64,000 nt of DNA, taken from NCBI RefSeq assembly GCF_902806685.2, contig NC_048537.1, positions 15,150,720-15,214,719 on the forward strand, given 5' to 3'. Below, one piece after another: positions 9,701-17,299 of the stretch. Position 1 is the stretch's first letter; each line of letters begins with the position of its first letter. The notes beneath the pieces are model-generated. The model was not told where the DNA came from and searched no databases. It saw nothing but the letters and a program-made list of their open reading frames with translations. The stretch is from Maniola hyperantus (taxonomy: Eukaryota; Arthropoda; Insecta; Lepidoptera; Nymphalidae). Position numbers and translations under genes: made by a program.

Positions 9701-11519
9701 ATAATAGTATACCTTTGACTCCTTTGAGAACAATATGGAGAACTCTCAGGCATGCAAATTTCCTCATGATGTTTCCTTCACCGCTAAATCAAGTTAAGTA
9801 TAATTAATTGTTTAAAACGCACATAACTCTTAGAGATGCGTACCTAGAATTGAACCCCCAACCTTCAATTATTCAGAGGTGGACATCCTAACCACTAGGC
9901 TCTTCGGGGGACTTCTAAAATTATTCCCCAAAGTAATGTCCAAAAGTCAAATCATTTTCTGATTTAATTGATTTAGCTTTGGAAATTACTTTGGAATTTA
10001 AATTATTTAGGCAAATAAAACAACAGTTTGATGATTTTTTATGTATTCTTTTATTAAAGTAGATTAGATTCTGAAATTTTAATTATATCACCATCTGCTT
10101 CTTATAAATCTAATCTGGCACCGTTCATTATTTTATTTGTCTCTGCACGGGGTCCAAGAGCTCGAGTTCACAACATATCCCAATCCATATCTTTGTCAGG
10201 ATGAAGAAATGAATGCAGCACTGTATCACCTTTGCCTGAAAAAAAATTATGATAACTGAGTAAGTGACCACTGACTGTGTTGCTTAATCTATACCACTAG
10301 GCACTACCTGCTTCTGTTTAGGTATGACTTTGTCTGCGAAGACTTTAGAATCAGTGTATATGGTATCTTTGTTACTAATTTAGCTAATCCAAATTGTTTC
10401 TTTAAATATTTGTGGTGCGAAGGAGTAAGAAACATCCAAACTTTCATATGAAGAGCAACGTTTTAGGCAGCTCTAGATACATAAGGAAACATACTCGAGA
10501 AAGCACTTGTAGTGTGGAGGTACTTACTATGAAGTCATAACCACCAGTAGCAATGGACTCAATTTGTATAATAGGTAGGTACTTTATGAAACGCTGTTAA
10601 AACTCTTCTAACTTTTCGGAGTTTAATACCATTGTAACAACTAAATATCACTTGCTTAGCTGTGAAGGAAAAGGAAGATCGTGAGGAAACCCGCATGAGA
10701 GCCCTTACTTGTATTGAATGATAACGTTTGTTAACTTACGAGTTCTAACTTCTACCACACAGACGAGGTCACACAACAACTTCTCGAAGCAGCCACAGTC
10801 CGTCAATAAGGGTCCCAATACTTAGGCAAATCAGTGCCCAGGCATTTGCGTATAAGTTCAGTGAGAAAAACTAAGTCTCCGGAGTCCGAGGAGCAAGCAA
10901 AGTTGCAGAATTAATCACAAAAAACAAACGCGTAAACGTTACCACAGACTAACTACTTCTTTGTAATAAGTAACGTAGCCAAATTTAGGAGACTGTTATG
11001 TCCATGTAAATTGCTAGATTACCAAGTGATTACCATAGATATTCGATTTAGTCGGGTTATAAATAGGTCCGTGCTACCAATACGTCATCAAAATGTCGAT
11101 AATGACCAAATGCGATATAGTGCATTAGTCGTCCGCGATAGCAAATTTATCAACTGTAACGATCACGATTCTTAAGGATATTTCTATTGCGATGTCACAT
11201 GTCAGTTTACGGCAATCGGCCTGCATGTCTCGGATCCATATATATGTCATTATTGGCAACACGCACTGTTCGAAGACTTTACCTACTAATACTTTTAATA
11301 AAATCTATTCACTCTTGCTTTGAAGGTTTTTAATTTTGCTACTAACTAACCTACAACTTTTTCAGGTATTCAGTCACAGAAAAACAACTAAAAATAGAAT
11401 CTTTGAAAGAAGAACGCCAAGTCTTTAGAGCTATGCGAGAAACTGCCGAACTAAACAAGATTATTGCTGAACAAAAACTGAAACATATTCTCTGGATGAA
11501 AAACCGAGAAATGGCGTAA
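3246..11519 (+). CDS. Myb/SANT-like DNA-binding domain protein (3 exons)
   Basis: The spliced product is 308 aa from exons 3246-3763, 8124-8378 and 11366-11519. Residues about 43-121 (TPNWSPEEKQYLLELI to TQWQNMRRIARDE) form a helix-turn-helix of the Myb/SANT-like class found in fibrinogen-silencer-binding-protein-like and related insect proteins, with the conserved tryptophans of 'NWSPEE', 'AWNDIL' and 'QWQNM'. A polar Ser/Thr/Glu-rich linker follows (about 165-255). The C-terminus (258-308) is a charged Leu/Glu/Lys coiled coil ending MKNREMA, likely for dimerisation. It is presumably a nuclear transcription factor or chromatin protein; targets are unknown. Both introns have GT-AG ends and keep the frame. 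Met32 (3339) begins the usual basic lead-in MVRIASKRAR and is an equally plausible start, giving 277 aa. Many Myb/SANT-like genes derive from Harbinger-type transposons, but no transposase partner was seen. The domain call is strong; the family name is inference. Confidence 0.85.
3793..4015 (+). repeat. Fam-A copy with GACA tract
   Basis: Begins agctgatgcccgagacttcg, passes aaaaatcccgtgggaact and aaaatcggttgaacgg, has (gaca)5, and ends gcatttataatattagta. It lies 30 bp inside intron 1. A more diverged copy follows at about 4065-4255 and is cut by the pogo-like element. Confidence 0.8.
4925..5060 (+). repeat. Interspersed repeat inside the pogo-like element
   Basis: ttaacctccgacgaaagaaa, then ggttgttataagtttaac and tgaaccgattctgatgcgg, has the layout of a common lepidopteran non-coding repeat. 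This recognition is from general familiarity; only one copy occurs here. Confidence 0.4.
5180..5490. repeat. Interspersed repeat nested in the pogo-like element
   Basis: After a T-rich run, cacctgatgttaagtgata matches the repeat at 53661-53825 (cacctgatgttaagtgatta). It continues to cctaccaccagtaaag. The 85-codon ORF across it has no recognisable product. Confidence 0.55.
5724..6878 (+). pseudogene. Pogo/Tigger-like transposase relic
   Basis: The first methionine after a splice-acceptor-like ttatctttatag begins MAPKKNYTPEQMGKAIEAV, a Psq-type helix-turn-helix. A CENP-B-type DNA-binding region follows (LSKDEERVLELWVELM to WYSLFLKRHPIISERT). The DDE part resumes after an insertion: 'NTDESAFYLSPKPG' holds the first catalytic Asp and 'FFLDGHRSH' the second. 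The third Asp and the 'HxLQPLD'-like segment are missing: the frame ends at 6878 soon after 'ENGIELMKMN'. The gene is dead for four visible reasons: an insertion at about 6142-6360, in-frame TAG near 6521, in-frame TAA near 6561, and the lost C-terminus. The same frame continues through both stops, so decay is mainly by point mutation. It belongs to the transposon at 4256-7322, not to the host gene around it. Confidence 0.8.
6142..6360 (-). mobile_element. Retroelement 3' tail inserted in the transposase
   Basis: It begins with an aagat-aagat-aagat array and runs to tcttattttaaga. Removing it rejoins the transposase codons as TEQ-DIERWFKE, and 'aaga' occurs on both sides as a short target duplication. 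On the minus strand the element ends in a TTATC-type tail, as some LINE 3' ends do. The family is not assigned. Confidence 0.55.
7490..8003 (+). repeat. Fam-B copy with a SINE2 insertion
   Basis: Starts aaccggtcaagtgcgagaca, has ggacagacggacgaacag, and ends tacggaaccctaaaaac. A SINE2 3' part interrupts the GACA tract at 7785-7921. It lies in intron 1 just upstream of exon 2. Confidence 0.75.
7785..7921 (+). mobile_element. 5'-truncated SINE2 nested in Fam-B
   Basis: gatgccaaaggggcatggtc, then cttccaggttagcccgct and accaccaggtgcgattgca, matches the 3' half of SINE2. It ends in an A-rich aataaaataaaaaataaaaa tail. Confidence 0.65.
8036..8105 (+). repeat. SINE2 3' fragment
   Basis: gctgcatcatcacttgccac then caggtctgattgcagccaag, followed by an A-rich tail. 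It ends about 20 bp before the exon 2 acceptor. Confidence 0.55.
8124..8378 (+). CDS. Myb/SANT-like gene, exon 2 (polar linker)
   Basis: The acceptor is attttacag. The two bases left by exon 1 plus the first base here complete a Glu codon, after which the frame is open (EDTSQPSCSSTNP to DTEKEEFLK). The donor is GTGAGT. The alternative acceptor two bases on gives a stop within nine codons, so 8124 is the start. The exon codes for a Ser/Thr/Glu-rich, probably disordered linker. Confidence 0.8.
8398..8480 (-). repeat. SINE1 3' fragment
   Basis: catcaacccatcaccggc, then tgagaagggttcggccatag and taccacgccggccaagtgc, is the reverse complement of the SINE1 3' part. Confidence 0.6.
8528..8895 (-). 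mobile_element. RTE-like LINE 3' end (RT C-terminus relic)
   Basis: Minus-strand frames give RKLRVTQRAMERA, then DQIRNEEIRRRTRV, then, after frameshifts, RVAGSRWIQ and VWKSLQE. This is the C-terminal tail of reverse transcriptases of the lepidopteran RTE-type LINEs. It ends in a CAT/ATG repeat like that of SINE1. Broken; in intron 2. Confidence 0.7.
8896..9457. other. Intron 2 sequence, no feature
   Basis: AT-rich; no ORF with coding character and no recognised repeat. Confidence 0.5.
9458..9708 (+). mobile_element. SINE1 copy, 5'-truncated
   Basis: Starts inside SINE1 at cgcacctataacttcttgg, continues gaaggaaaacatcgtg-like sequence and ggccagcatggtagactatg, and reaches the 3' part near 9708. 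It faces the next copy. Confidence 0.75.
9709..9904 (-). mobile_element. SINE1 copy, 3'-truncated
   Basis: Reverse orientation, from cctttgagaacaatatgg to the tRNA-like head (attgaacccccaacc, then cctaaccactaggct, matching B and A boxes). With the preceding copy it makes an inverted pair with arms of about 145 bp. Confidence 0.75.
9905..11365. other. Rest of intron 2
   Basis: Mostly non-repetitive AT-rich DNA. A SINE1-like fragment lies at about 10605-10715 (tcttctaacttttcggagtt then aatatcacttgcttagctg). A polypyrimidine run and tttttcag precede exon 3. Confidence 0.5.
11366..11519 (+). CDS. Myb/SANT-like gene, exon 3 (coiled coil, stop)
   Basis: The acceptor is actttttcag; one base completes the split Lys codon. 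It encodes 50 further residues (YSVTEKQLKIESL to HILWMKNREMA) with heptad-like Leu/Ile spacing, then TAA at 11517-11519. Confidence 0.85.
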
Positions 11520-11520
11520 G

Positions 11521-11608
11521 AATAAAGCTTAATTTTATGCAGGCAGTTTATCCTCATGGTAAAGGTATGCTAACAGCATAAAATATAAACTGCAAATCGT
11601 GCAATAAA
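11521..11608 (+). terminator. Poly(A) signals of the Myb/SANT-like gene
   Basis: AATAAA occurs at 11521-11526, one base after the stop, and again at 11603-11608. The second leaves a normal short 3' UTR and is the likelier signal. Confidence 0.5.
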
Positions 11609-11665
11609 CTTCACTTAGAGTGATTGATAAAATTTAATCATACCTATTGTAGGTATACCTACCCT

Positions 11666-11712
11666 CACGGAACAGAAAAAACAGTTTGAAAAAGTGTTTT
11701 TTCTGTTCCGTG
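11666..11712. repeat. Perfect hairpin, 18-bp arms
   Basis: cacggaacagaaaaaaca (11666-11683) and its exact complement (11695-11712) flank an 11-nt loop. It lies between the Myb/SANT and IF1 genes, and could form in the 3' end of the first transcript. Confidence 0.8.
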
Positions 11713-12279
11713 CCTACCCTTCCTTCCTTTTGGCTTTGGCGTAATTAGGTAAAAAGCCAAAAAGCTTGTCACCACAGCTTGGTTGGTAGTGATAATGAAC
11801 AACGATAATGAAAACAATTTCAAAAGTCTGATTCATCATTCATTTTAATTTTCCGAAAGGTACCTATAGTTTCTGGATTCTAAAAGAGCAGCGCCATCTA
11901 TGGACATATTCATAAACTGAGTTTAAGGCACAATGCAGGTTCTCCCCAGTCCCACTAGGTATATCTGCAGGTTTTTAATTTTAGAGTTGATTTATCAAAC
12001 TTTTATGAACTTAGATAAATTTTAATTTAGATAAGAATTATTAATAATACTTTTAATAATATTTCACTATTTCAAAATTATAATAGAGCAGATTATAGAT
12101 TTCCAGTCCAATGCTATGTTTTTAATCTGTGGACATTTGTCAATTTCTTGTCAATTTCAATTGTCAATGTCATTTTGATTTGAAATTGAAAACTGAAATA
12201 GAAAAATAAAAATCTTCGGGAAAAATCTGCAAAATTTTATTCATTTTTATTTGAAGTACAGACTATTTTATACGCAATC
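11713..12279. other. Intergenic region and IF1 5' flank
   Basis: The two genes are only 760 bp apart, head to tail. There is no clear TATA box. A run of tgtcaatttc / gtcaatttca-type repeats (12136-12172) precedes the IF1 leader and may be part of its promoter. This is inference. Confidence 0.4.
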
Positions 12280-12332
12280 ATGAACTTCTTAGCAAGGACC
12301 AGAACTCCAGTGTTACGTGCAATTTCAGTTAG
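12280..12332 (+). CDS. IF1: IF1 exon 1 (targeting peptide)
   Basis: 17 codons plus two bases; the donor is GTAAGA. The leader upstream is AT-rich. Confidence 0.9.
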
Positions 12333-15210
12333 GTAAGATATTTCGAGCCGGTTGTTACGCAACCCTAACCTATCAGCCAATAGTCCTACCTAATTTTTTA
12401 TAAATAGGTAATAGAAATTTGAAATCTTCCTAAAACATACCATACAATGTAAATATGTTTGTAAATATCAGTCATTTATAAATTTAGATTTGGCGACGTG
12501 CCCTTTGTAATTTCTGTATTCCTTGTAATTCACAATCAAATTTAACCCCTACCATCTTCGTTCTTAGGCGAAATTAGCGTAGCAGCTAAGTCATTATGAT
12601 TGGCACAAGCATAGCATACATAATAGATAGAAAAAACAACAAATCTACTTGAATTTAGACATCAACCAGGTACCTTATAATTTAACTGTAGTAGGTAGGT
12701 ACATAATGTTATTATTGTGATGTGAAATTTTGCATGATACAGTAACTACAATGAATGCAGGATAATTTGAGGCTTATATAAATTACTGCACAGTGGAAAA
12801 TATCAATAAATGTACTAAAAATGTGTAAATATCAATAAATGTGTTGCTCTCTTTACAACACAGGAAAGTGAGCAGTGTAACGAGAGGGAAGCTGTATTAA
12901 AGCTTGCATTTCTTATATTATTAGGCATGTATTGTGTTTTTAAAAATCTATTGTTAATTTATGCATTGCGATTGTCACTGATCTGCACTGTAGGTCAATA
13001 CACATGTCTTATTAAACCAAATTTGAACAAAAATTGAAAAATAAATTGAAAAAACATTATCATACATTCATTATTTTATTTAAAAATTATTTTTAATTTA
13101 TTTATTAGCAAAAGAACTACCTTATCTACACCTATATTATAAACGCGAAAGTGTTTTTGTTTGTTGGTTTATTGGTTTGTGGGGTTGTCCTTCAATAACA
13201 TCGCAACAGAGCACTGAATTTTTTGCATGGGTAAAGTTTAAGACCTGGAGAGGGACATAGGCTACTTCTTATCCAGGAAAATTAAATAGTTCCCATAGGA
13301 TTTTTAAAAACCTAAATCCATGTGGATGATGTCACAGGCATCAGCTAGTAGGCTGTAAGTACACATTGCTGGCATCAAAGCATGTATTTAAATAAAAATG
13401 TAAATTATCTCTTGTGATGTTACTTGGTTCCAGTATTAATGTAGACTGTCTCAAAATTTATGTATAGTAGGTACATGGCAGAAAGTAATGTACAAGTAAA
13501 TTTCATTGACCTTTAGAACAAGATAACAGATTTGTAGAACGTTGTCTCTGTCGTTGAAACTGACAAAACGTCAGGTATGAGTGACAGAGACAATGCTCTA
13601 CAATGCCGAAATGTCATTCTAAAGGCAGATGTACATTACTTTCTGCCGCATACTGTATGTAAGATAACTGACTAAGGTTACTGCGGGCACTATCGAAGAA
13701 AGAAGAAAGAAAAATATTTATACCTTATTTATCAGTACCCTTATTATAAATGCGAAAGTGTGTTTGTTTGTTGGTTTGTTAGTTTGCCCTTCAATCACGT
13801 CGCAACGGATTGACATGATTTTTTGCATGGGTATAGATGAATACTTCTACAAATACCTGAAGAGTGACATAGGCTACTTTTTATCCCGGAAAATCAAAGA
13901 GTTCCCACGGCATTTTTAAAAACCTAATTCCACGCGTACGAAGTCGCGGGCATCAGCTAGTACCTTAATACTTTCAAGTAGGAGTTACCCTAGCGTTTCC
14001 ACCATTAAAGGTTTATATGGCTTTGAGCCCACAAATGTGCTTAGGATTTGAGGATAAAATACTGGATGTATTATATATAATATCTGTCCCGGCCTTACTC
14101 ACGTGTTTAGTCGACGTTAGCCCGACTAGTTTCGAACCCATCCGGGGTCCTTTTTCAAGGGAGTCAGGTCGCGCACGCGTCACAATTGTGACTGCGAGCT
14201 GCGCGTGCCGCTGTCCGTAGAGCCCGTTGTGAGGGTAAACACGTGAGTAAAGCCGGGACAGATATTATATATAATGGAAATCACTCACAATAGTTTAAAC
14301 GCTAAAATACTGGATGTATGTTTTCAGAATGTATGCCGGTGAACCAGGCTCTGGTGCTGGCAAGGGTGGTGGCGGCGGTGGTGCCATCCGTGATGCCGGT
14401 GGTGCATTTGGCAAGATGGAGGCCGCTAGGGAAGATGAATACTTCTACAAAAAGGTACTTACATGTCCAATGTTCATTTAATATCTATCACTAACCATTA
14501 TGGCTGAGGCACCCAAGATGCTAGAATGGGGACCTCACACTGGAAAGCGCAGCATTGGAAGAACCCTAGCTAGGTCGACAGATACAGGAGCACGTGTGCG
14601 AGACAGTGCAGGGGTGTGTGGAAGTTCCTATACTAGACCTATGTCCAGCTGTGGACGTCAGTATATCTGTTGATGATGACGGACCACTATGGCAAGATTA
14701 AGTGGTGATAGCCTAGTGATTAAGACATTGGCTTTCTATTCAAGGTGTCAGGGATTCATTCCTGGGCACGAAACTCGAACTTTTTGAAGTTATATGTGTG
14801 TTTTAGCAATTAAATATCACTTGTTTTAATGGTGAAGGAAAATATCGTGAGGAAACCTGTATGACTGAGAGTTCTCCATAATGTTTTAAAAGGTGTGTGA
14901 TGTTTGCAAATCAGCACTTGGCCAGCGTGGTGGACTATGTGATTTTCTGAGACGAAAGGATACAGCTATTGTGACCCACACTATATGCCCAACACACACA
15001 TGGCCGGTTTTAGTTAAAAGATTTATGAACAACCAAAAAAATTAATATTAGCCATGTTGTTATTTTTATTTACAGCAAAAGGAACAGTTGGCAAACTTGA
15101 AGGGGCATTTAGACAAAGAGATTGCTTTCCACCAAGAGCAGATTAAACGCCATGAAGACGCTATCCGTCGTCACAAAGAACAAGCGGCAGGACTCCCCTC
15201 CGAAAAGTAG
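12280..15210 (+). CDS. IF1: ATP synthase inhibitor IF1, mitochondrial (3 exons)
   Basis: Exons 12280-12332, 14328-14454 and 15076-15210 join in frame to a 104-aa protein. Residues 1-20 (MNFLARTRTPVLRAISVR..) are Arg-rich, without acidic residues: a mitochondrial targeting peptide. A Gly-rich stretch (25-36) leads to the family core GAIRDAGGAFGKMEAAREDE (about 36-55), which binds the F1 catalytic interface and blocks ATP hydrolysis when the membrane potential falls. The rest (YFYKKQKEQLANLK to RRHKEQAAGLPSEK) is the Glu/Lys/His-rich helix that dimerises as a coiled coil; its histidines fit the pH-dependent activity known for the family. Length matches animal IF1 (about 105 aa). Introns are GT-AG, with four repeat copies in intron 1 and two in intron 2. 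No defect is visible, so the gene should be functional in the matrix. Confidence 0.95.
13125..13352 (-). repeat. Fam-A copy in IF1 intron 1
   Basis: From cctatattataaacgcgaaa through gttggtttattggtttgt to cacaggcatcagctagta. Confidence 0.75.
13485..13660. mobile_element. Fam-E MITE in IF1 intron 1
   Basis: The outer pair is gcagaaagtaatgtac / gtacattactttctgc; the inner pair is gtagaacgttgtctctgtc / gacagagacaatgctctac. Confidence 0.8.
13730..13970 (-). repeat. Fam-A copy in IF1 intron 1
   Basis: Starts cccttattataaatgcgaaa and ends acgaagtcgcgggcatcagc. Same orientation as the copy about 600 bp upstream. Confidence 0.8.
14070..14275. mobile_element. MITE with 40-bp TIRs, 52 bp before IF1 exon 2
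   Basis: attatatataatatctgtcc.. at 14070-14109 is repeated inverted at 14236-14275 with one mismatch. A 17-bp direct repeat (taaaatactggatgtat) at 14055-14071 and 14303-14319 brackets a slightly longer unit. A partial relative at 63690-63825 also continues into gtttaaacgctaaaa, so the true element probably runs to about 14302. Inside is cgacgttagcccgactag. Confidence 0.75.
14328..14454 (+). CDS. IF1: IF1 exon 2 (Gly-rich and inhibitory segment)
   Basis: The acceptor is gttttcag; the first base completes an Arg codon, then 42 codons, MYAGEPGSGAGKG to EDEYFYKK. The donor is GTACTT, a weaker form. Confidence 0.93.
14495..14690 (+). mobile_element. RTE-like LINE 3' fragment in IF1 intron 2
   Basis: caagatgctagaatggggac, then cactggaaagcgcagcattg and gtgtggaagttcctatacta, matches the 3' coding tail of the LINE at 34019 and ends in a gatgatgac tail. 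Confidence 0.65.
14703..14985 (+). mobile_element. SINE1 copy in IF1 intron 2
   Basis: Head tgatagcctagtgattaaga with A box, diverged B box (ggattcattcct), then gtgaaggaaaatatcgtgag and ggccagcgtggtggactatg. It directly follows the LINE tail. Confidence 0.8.
15076..15210 (+). CDS. IF1: IF1 exon 3 (coiled-coil dimer helix, stop)
   Basis: The acceptor is tatttacag, in phase 0; 44 codons, QKEQLANLKGHL to GLPSEK, then TAG at 15208-15210. No AATAAA appears before 16231; only ATTAAA variants lie closer. Confidence 0.93.
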   Translation, partial: QKEQLANLKGHLDKEIAFHQEQIKRHEDAIRRHKEQAAGLPSEK

Positions 15211-15319
15211 ATTATAAAACGCCAATTTATCCTAAAGTGTCCATTACACAATAGGTTTTGCTGTCAGATATGTGGTTTTCCATACACAGTTGTGAATGAT
15301 GGATAACTAATGTTTGCGA

Positions 15320-15765
15320 ATATATGCAGTACAAAATGACTTCTTACGTGCCATTTTAACTCTATTTATTGATTTATTAGGCAATATCCTCGGTATGCTT
15401 ACAGCAACGCCAAATCGCATACGGACATAGTTTATTGAATTCACATATTATTATGCTAATATTAAAAACATCTAATTGGTGGTGCTGAGCAATCAGACCA
15501 TTGAGCAATTGTATGGGTCAACTGTCATGGCAAAAATACAGTTTACTTTTAAAATAAGGACTAAAATCGTACTTTTGACATGACAATATTAAAAACATCT
15601 AATTGGTGGTGCTGAGCAATCAGGCCATGGAGCAATTCTATGGGTCAACTGTCATGTCAAAAATACAGTTCACTTTTAAAATAAGGGCTAAAATCGTACT
15701 TTTGACATGACAACTGACACATAATAATTAAAATGGCGTGTGAGAAGTCATTTTGTATGCATAAT
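15320..15765. mobile_element. Fold-back element in the IF1 3' region
   Basis: tacaaaatgacttcttac + gccattttaact on the left returns inverted on the right as taaaatggcg + gagaagtcattttgta. The core is doubled by a 127-bp tandem duplication. It starts about 110 bp after the IF1 stop, so it may be transcribed as 3' UTR. Confidence 0.65.
15458..15711. repeat. Tandem duplication, 2 x 127 bp
   Basis: The unit from aatattaaaaacatctaatt to cttttgacatgac occurs at 15458-15584 and 15585-15711 with only a few substitutions. This suggests a recent duplication. Confidence 0.85.
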
Positions 15766-16082
15766 ACATTTTTTCATCCATGATTGACTAAATTGACTGA
15801 TCCAGAACCTAACGTTTAATGAACATCTAACATCCAAAAAGCCCTGTTTTTATTAAACTTATTCTACTGTAAAGTGATCACAAAGTGTATGGTACAGTGT
15901 TAAGATGTCAAGCTTTTCTCGCTTTTATTTTGTTTAGTACTTACTTAGTCTTGTGAGTTTTTGACATCAAATATATTGTACAGGCAATACTTGTGTTTTA
16001 ATCGTGACCGTTTTATTTAATGATTTCGATCAGGCACCTGCCAGTTGCCTGTTGCCACCTACTGATACAATTTTAATGGTTT

Positions 16083-16215
16083 TACAGCCGCACTCAGAGT
16101 CGCTAATCGTTACTTAAGATTGAGTTAAAACGAGGCAGATTTATGTGAGAGATATAGCTCTGTCTCATTTTAACAAAACTTAAGTAACGATTAAGCGACT
16201 CGAGTACGGCTGTTA
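16083..16215. mobile_element. Fam-F fold-back MITE
   Basis: gcactcagagtcgctaatcg and ttacttaagattgagttaaaa pair with ttttaacaaaacttaagtaa and cgattaagcgactcgagt. A weak AATAAA follows at 16231. Confidence 0.7.
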
Positions 16216-16264
16216 GGTTTCTTTAATTTGAATAAAGTAAGAAAGAAGTTAAAGAAATTAAACT

Positions 16265-16430
16265 GAATTAATACAGAATACGGTTTTGATCTGTCAACGC
16301 ACAGCTCAAACTACTGGACGGATTGCGCTGAAACCTGTCATTTTTGAAAATACAAGTTCTCCTCTAGAAAATAGGGGTTTGAAATTTATGTAGTTCACGC
16401 GGAAGCCGCATGAATAAGCTCGTTTTTAAA
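16265..16430 (-). repeat. Fam-C copy, diverged
   Basis: tctgtcaacgcacagctcaa, actactggacggattg, gaaataggggtt-like sequence, and cacgcggaagccgc follow the Fam-C order in reverse. Confidence 0.65.
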
Positions 16431-16435
16431 ATCCT

Positions 16436-16645
16436 AATAATATTATAAATGTGAAAGTGTGGGTGTTTGGTTGTGTGTTACTCAATCACGAAAACGGCTG
16501 AACGGATTTGGATGAAATTTGGAATGGAGATAGATTATACCCTGGATTAACACATATGCTACTTTTTATCCCGGAACATTAAAAAGTTCCTGCGGGATTT
16601 TTCGGGATGGGTCACGCGGACGAACTCGCGGGCATCAGCTAGTAA
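16436..16645 (-). repeat. Fam-A copy
   Basis: taatattataaatgtgaaag, then atcccggaacattaaaaag, ending cgcgggcatcagctagta. Confidence 0.75.
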
Positions 16646-16659
16646 AATATAATGCTTAA

Positions 16660-17052
16660 AATTTAACACCTCATGGGTCATTTTAACTTTTTGTGTCAAA
16701 ATATTATATTAAGTCAAAAGTACGATTTTAGTCTTGGAATGAATCAGTACCCATATTATAAATGCGAAAGTGTCTTTGTTTGATGGTTTATTGGTTTGTT
16801 GGTTTGTCCTTCAATCACGTGGCACGGAGCAACGGATTAACGTGTTTTTTGGATGGTATAGTCAAAGACCCGGAGAGTGACATAGGCTACTTTTTATCCC
16901 GGATAATCGAAGAGTTTCCACGGGATTTTTAAAAACCTAATTCCACGCGGACGAGGTCGCGGGCATCAGCTAGTGTTTTATATTATCTCTATGATTTTAG
17001 TCCTTATTACTTTTGACATGACAGTTGACCCATAGAGTTAAAATAAAATGGC
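16660..17052. mobile_element. Fold-back MITE split by a Fam-A insertion
   Basis: Left part tgggtcattttaac + aaaagtacgattttagtc, right part gattttagtcctta + cttttgacatgacagttgac + gagttaaaataaaatggcgc. These are the same motifs as the element in the IF1 3' region. A Fam-A copy at 16746-16976 sits between. Confidence 0.6.
16746..16976 (-). repeat. Fam-A copy nested in a MITE
   Basis: From cccatattataaatgcgaaa to gaggtcgcgggcatcagcta. Confidence 0.75.
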
Positions 17053-17054
17053 GC

Positions 17055-17160
17055 CTTTGTGCACTCGTCCGTACCGCCCCGCAGACCCGCACTAGTGACG
17101 CGAGGCGTCCCCCCGCCTCATACCCCGATTGCCATCTCGTGTCGCGTGCTGTAGGTAGTT
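17055..17160. repeat. GC-rich repeat fragment
   Basis: gaggcgtccccccgcctcat then accccgattgccatctcg recurs at 24690-24800 and, more complete, at 55260-55425. A Fam-B end fragment (aaaaaaccggccaag) follows at about 17236-17285. Confidence 0.6.
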
Positions 17161-17299
17161 GCTATACAACGGTATCTATATACGTGAAGATAAGACATAG
17201 GAAAAAACTACCCCTATATTCAATGTACTCTGTGGAAAAAACCGGCCAAGTTTTTCCTTTTGAAGTACCTACGGAACTAAAAACGATACATAATAGCGT

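Noticed and set aside
14017..14220. 67-codon ORF in IF1 intron 1
   Set aside because: Lies mostly inside the MITE at 14070-14275.
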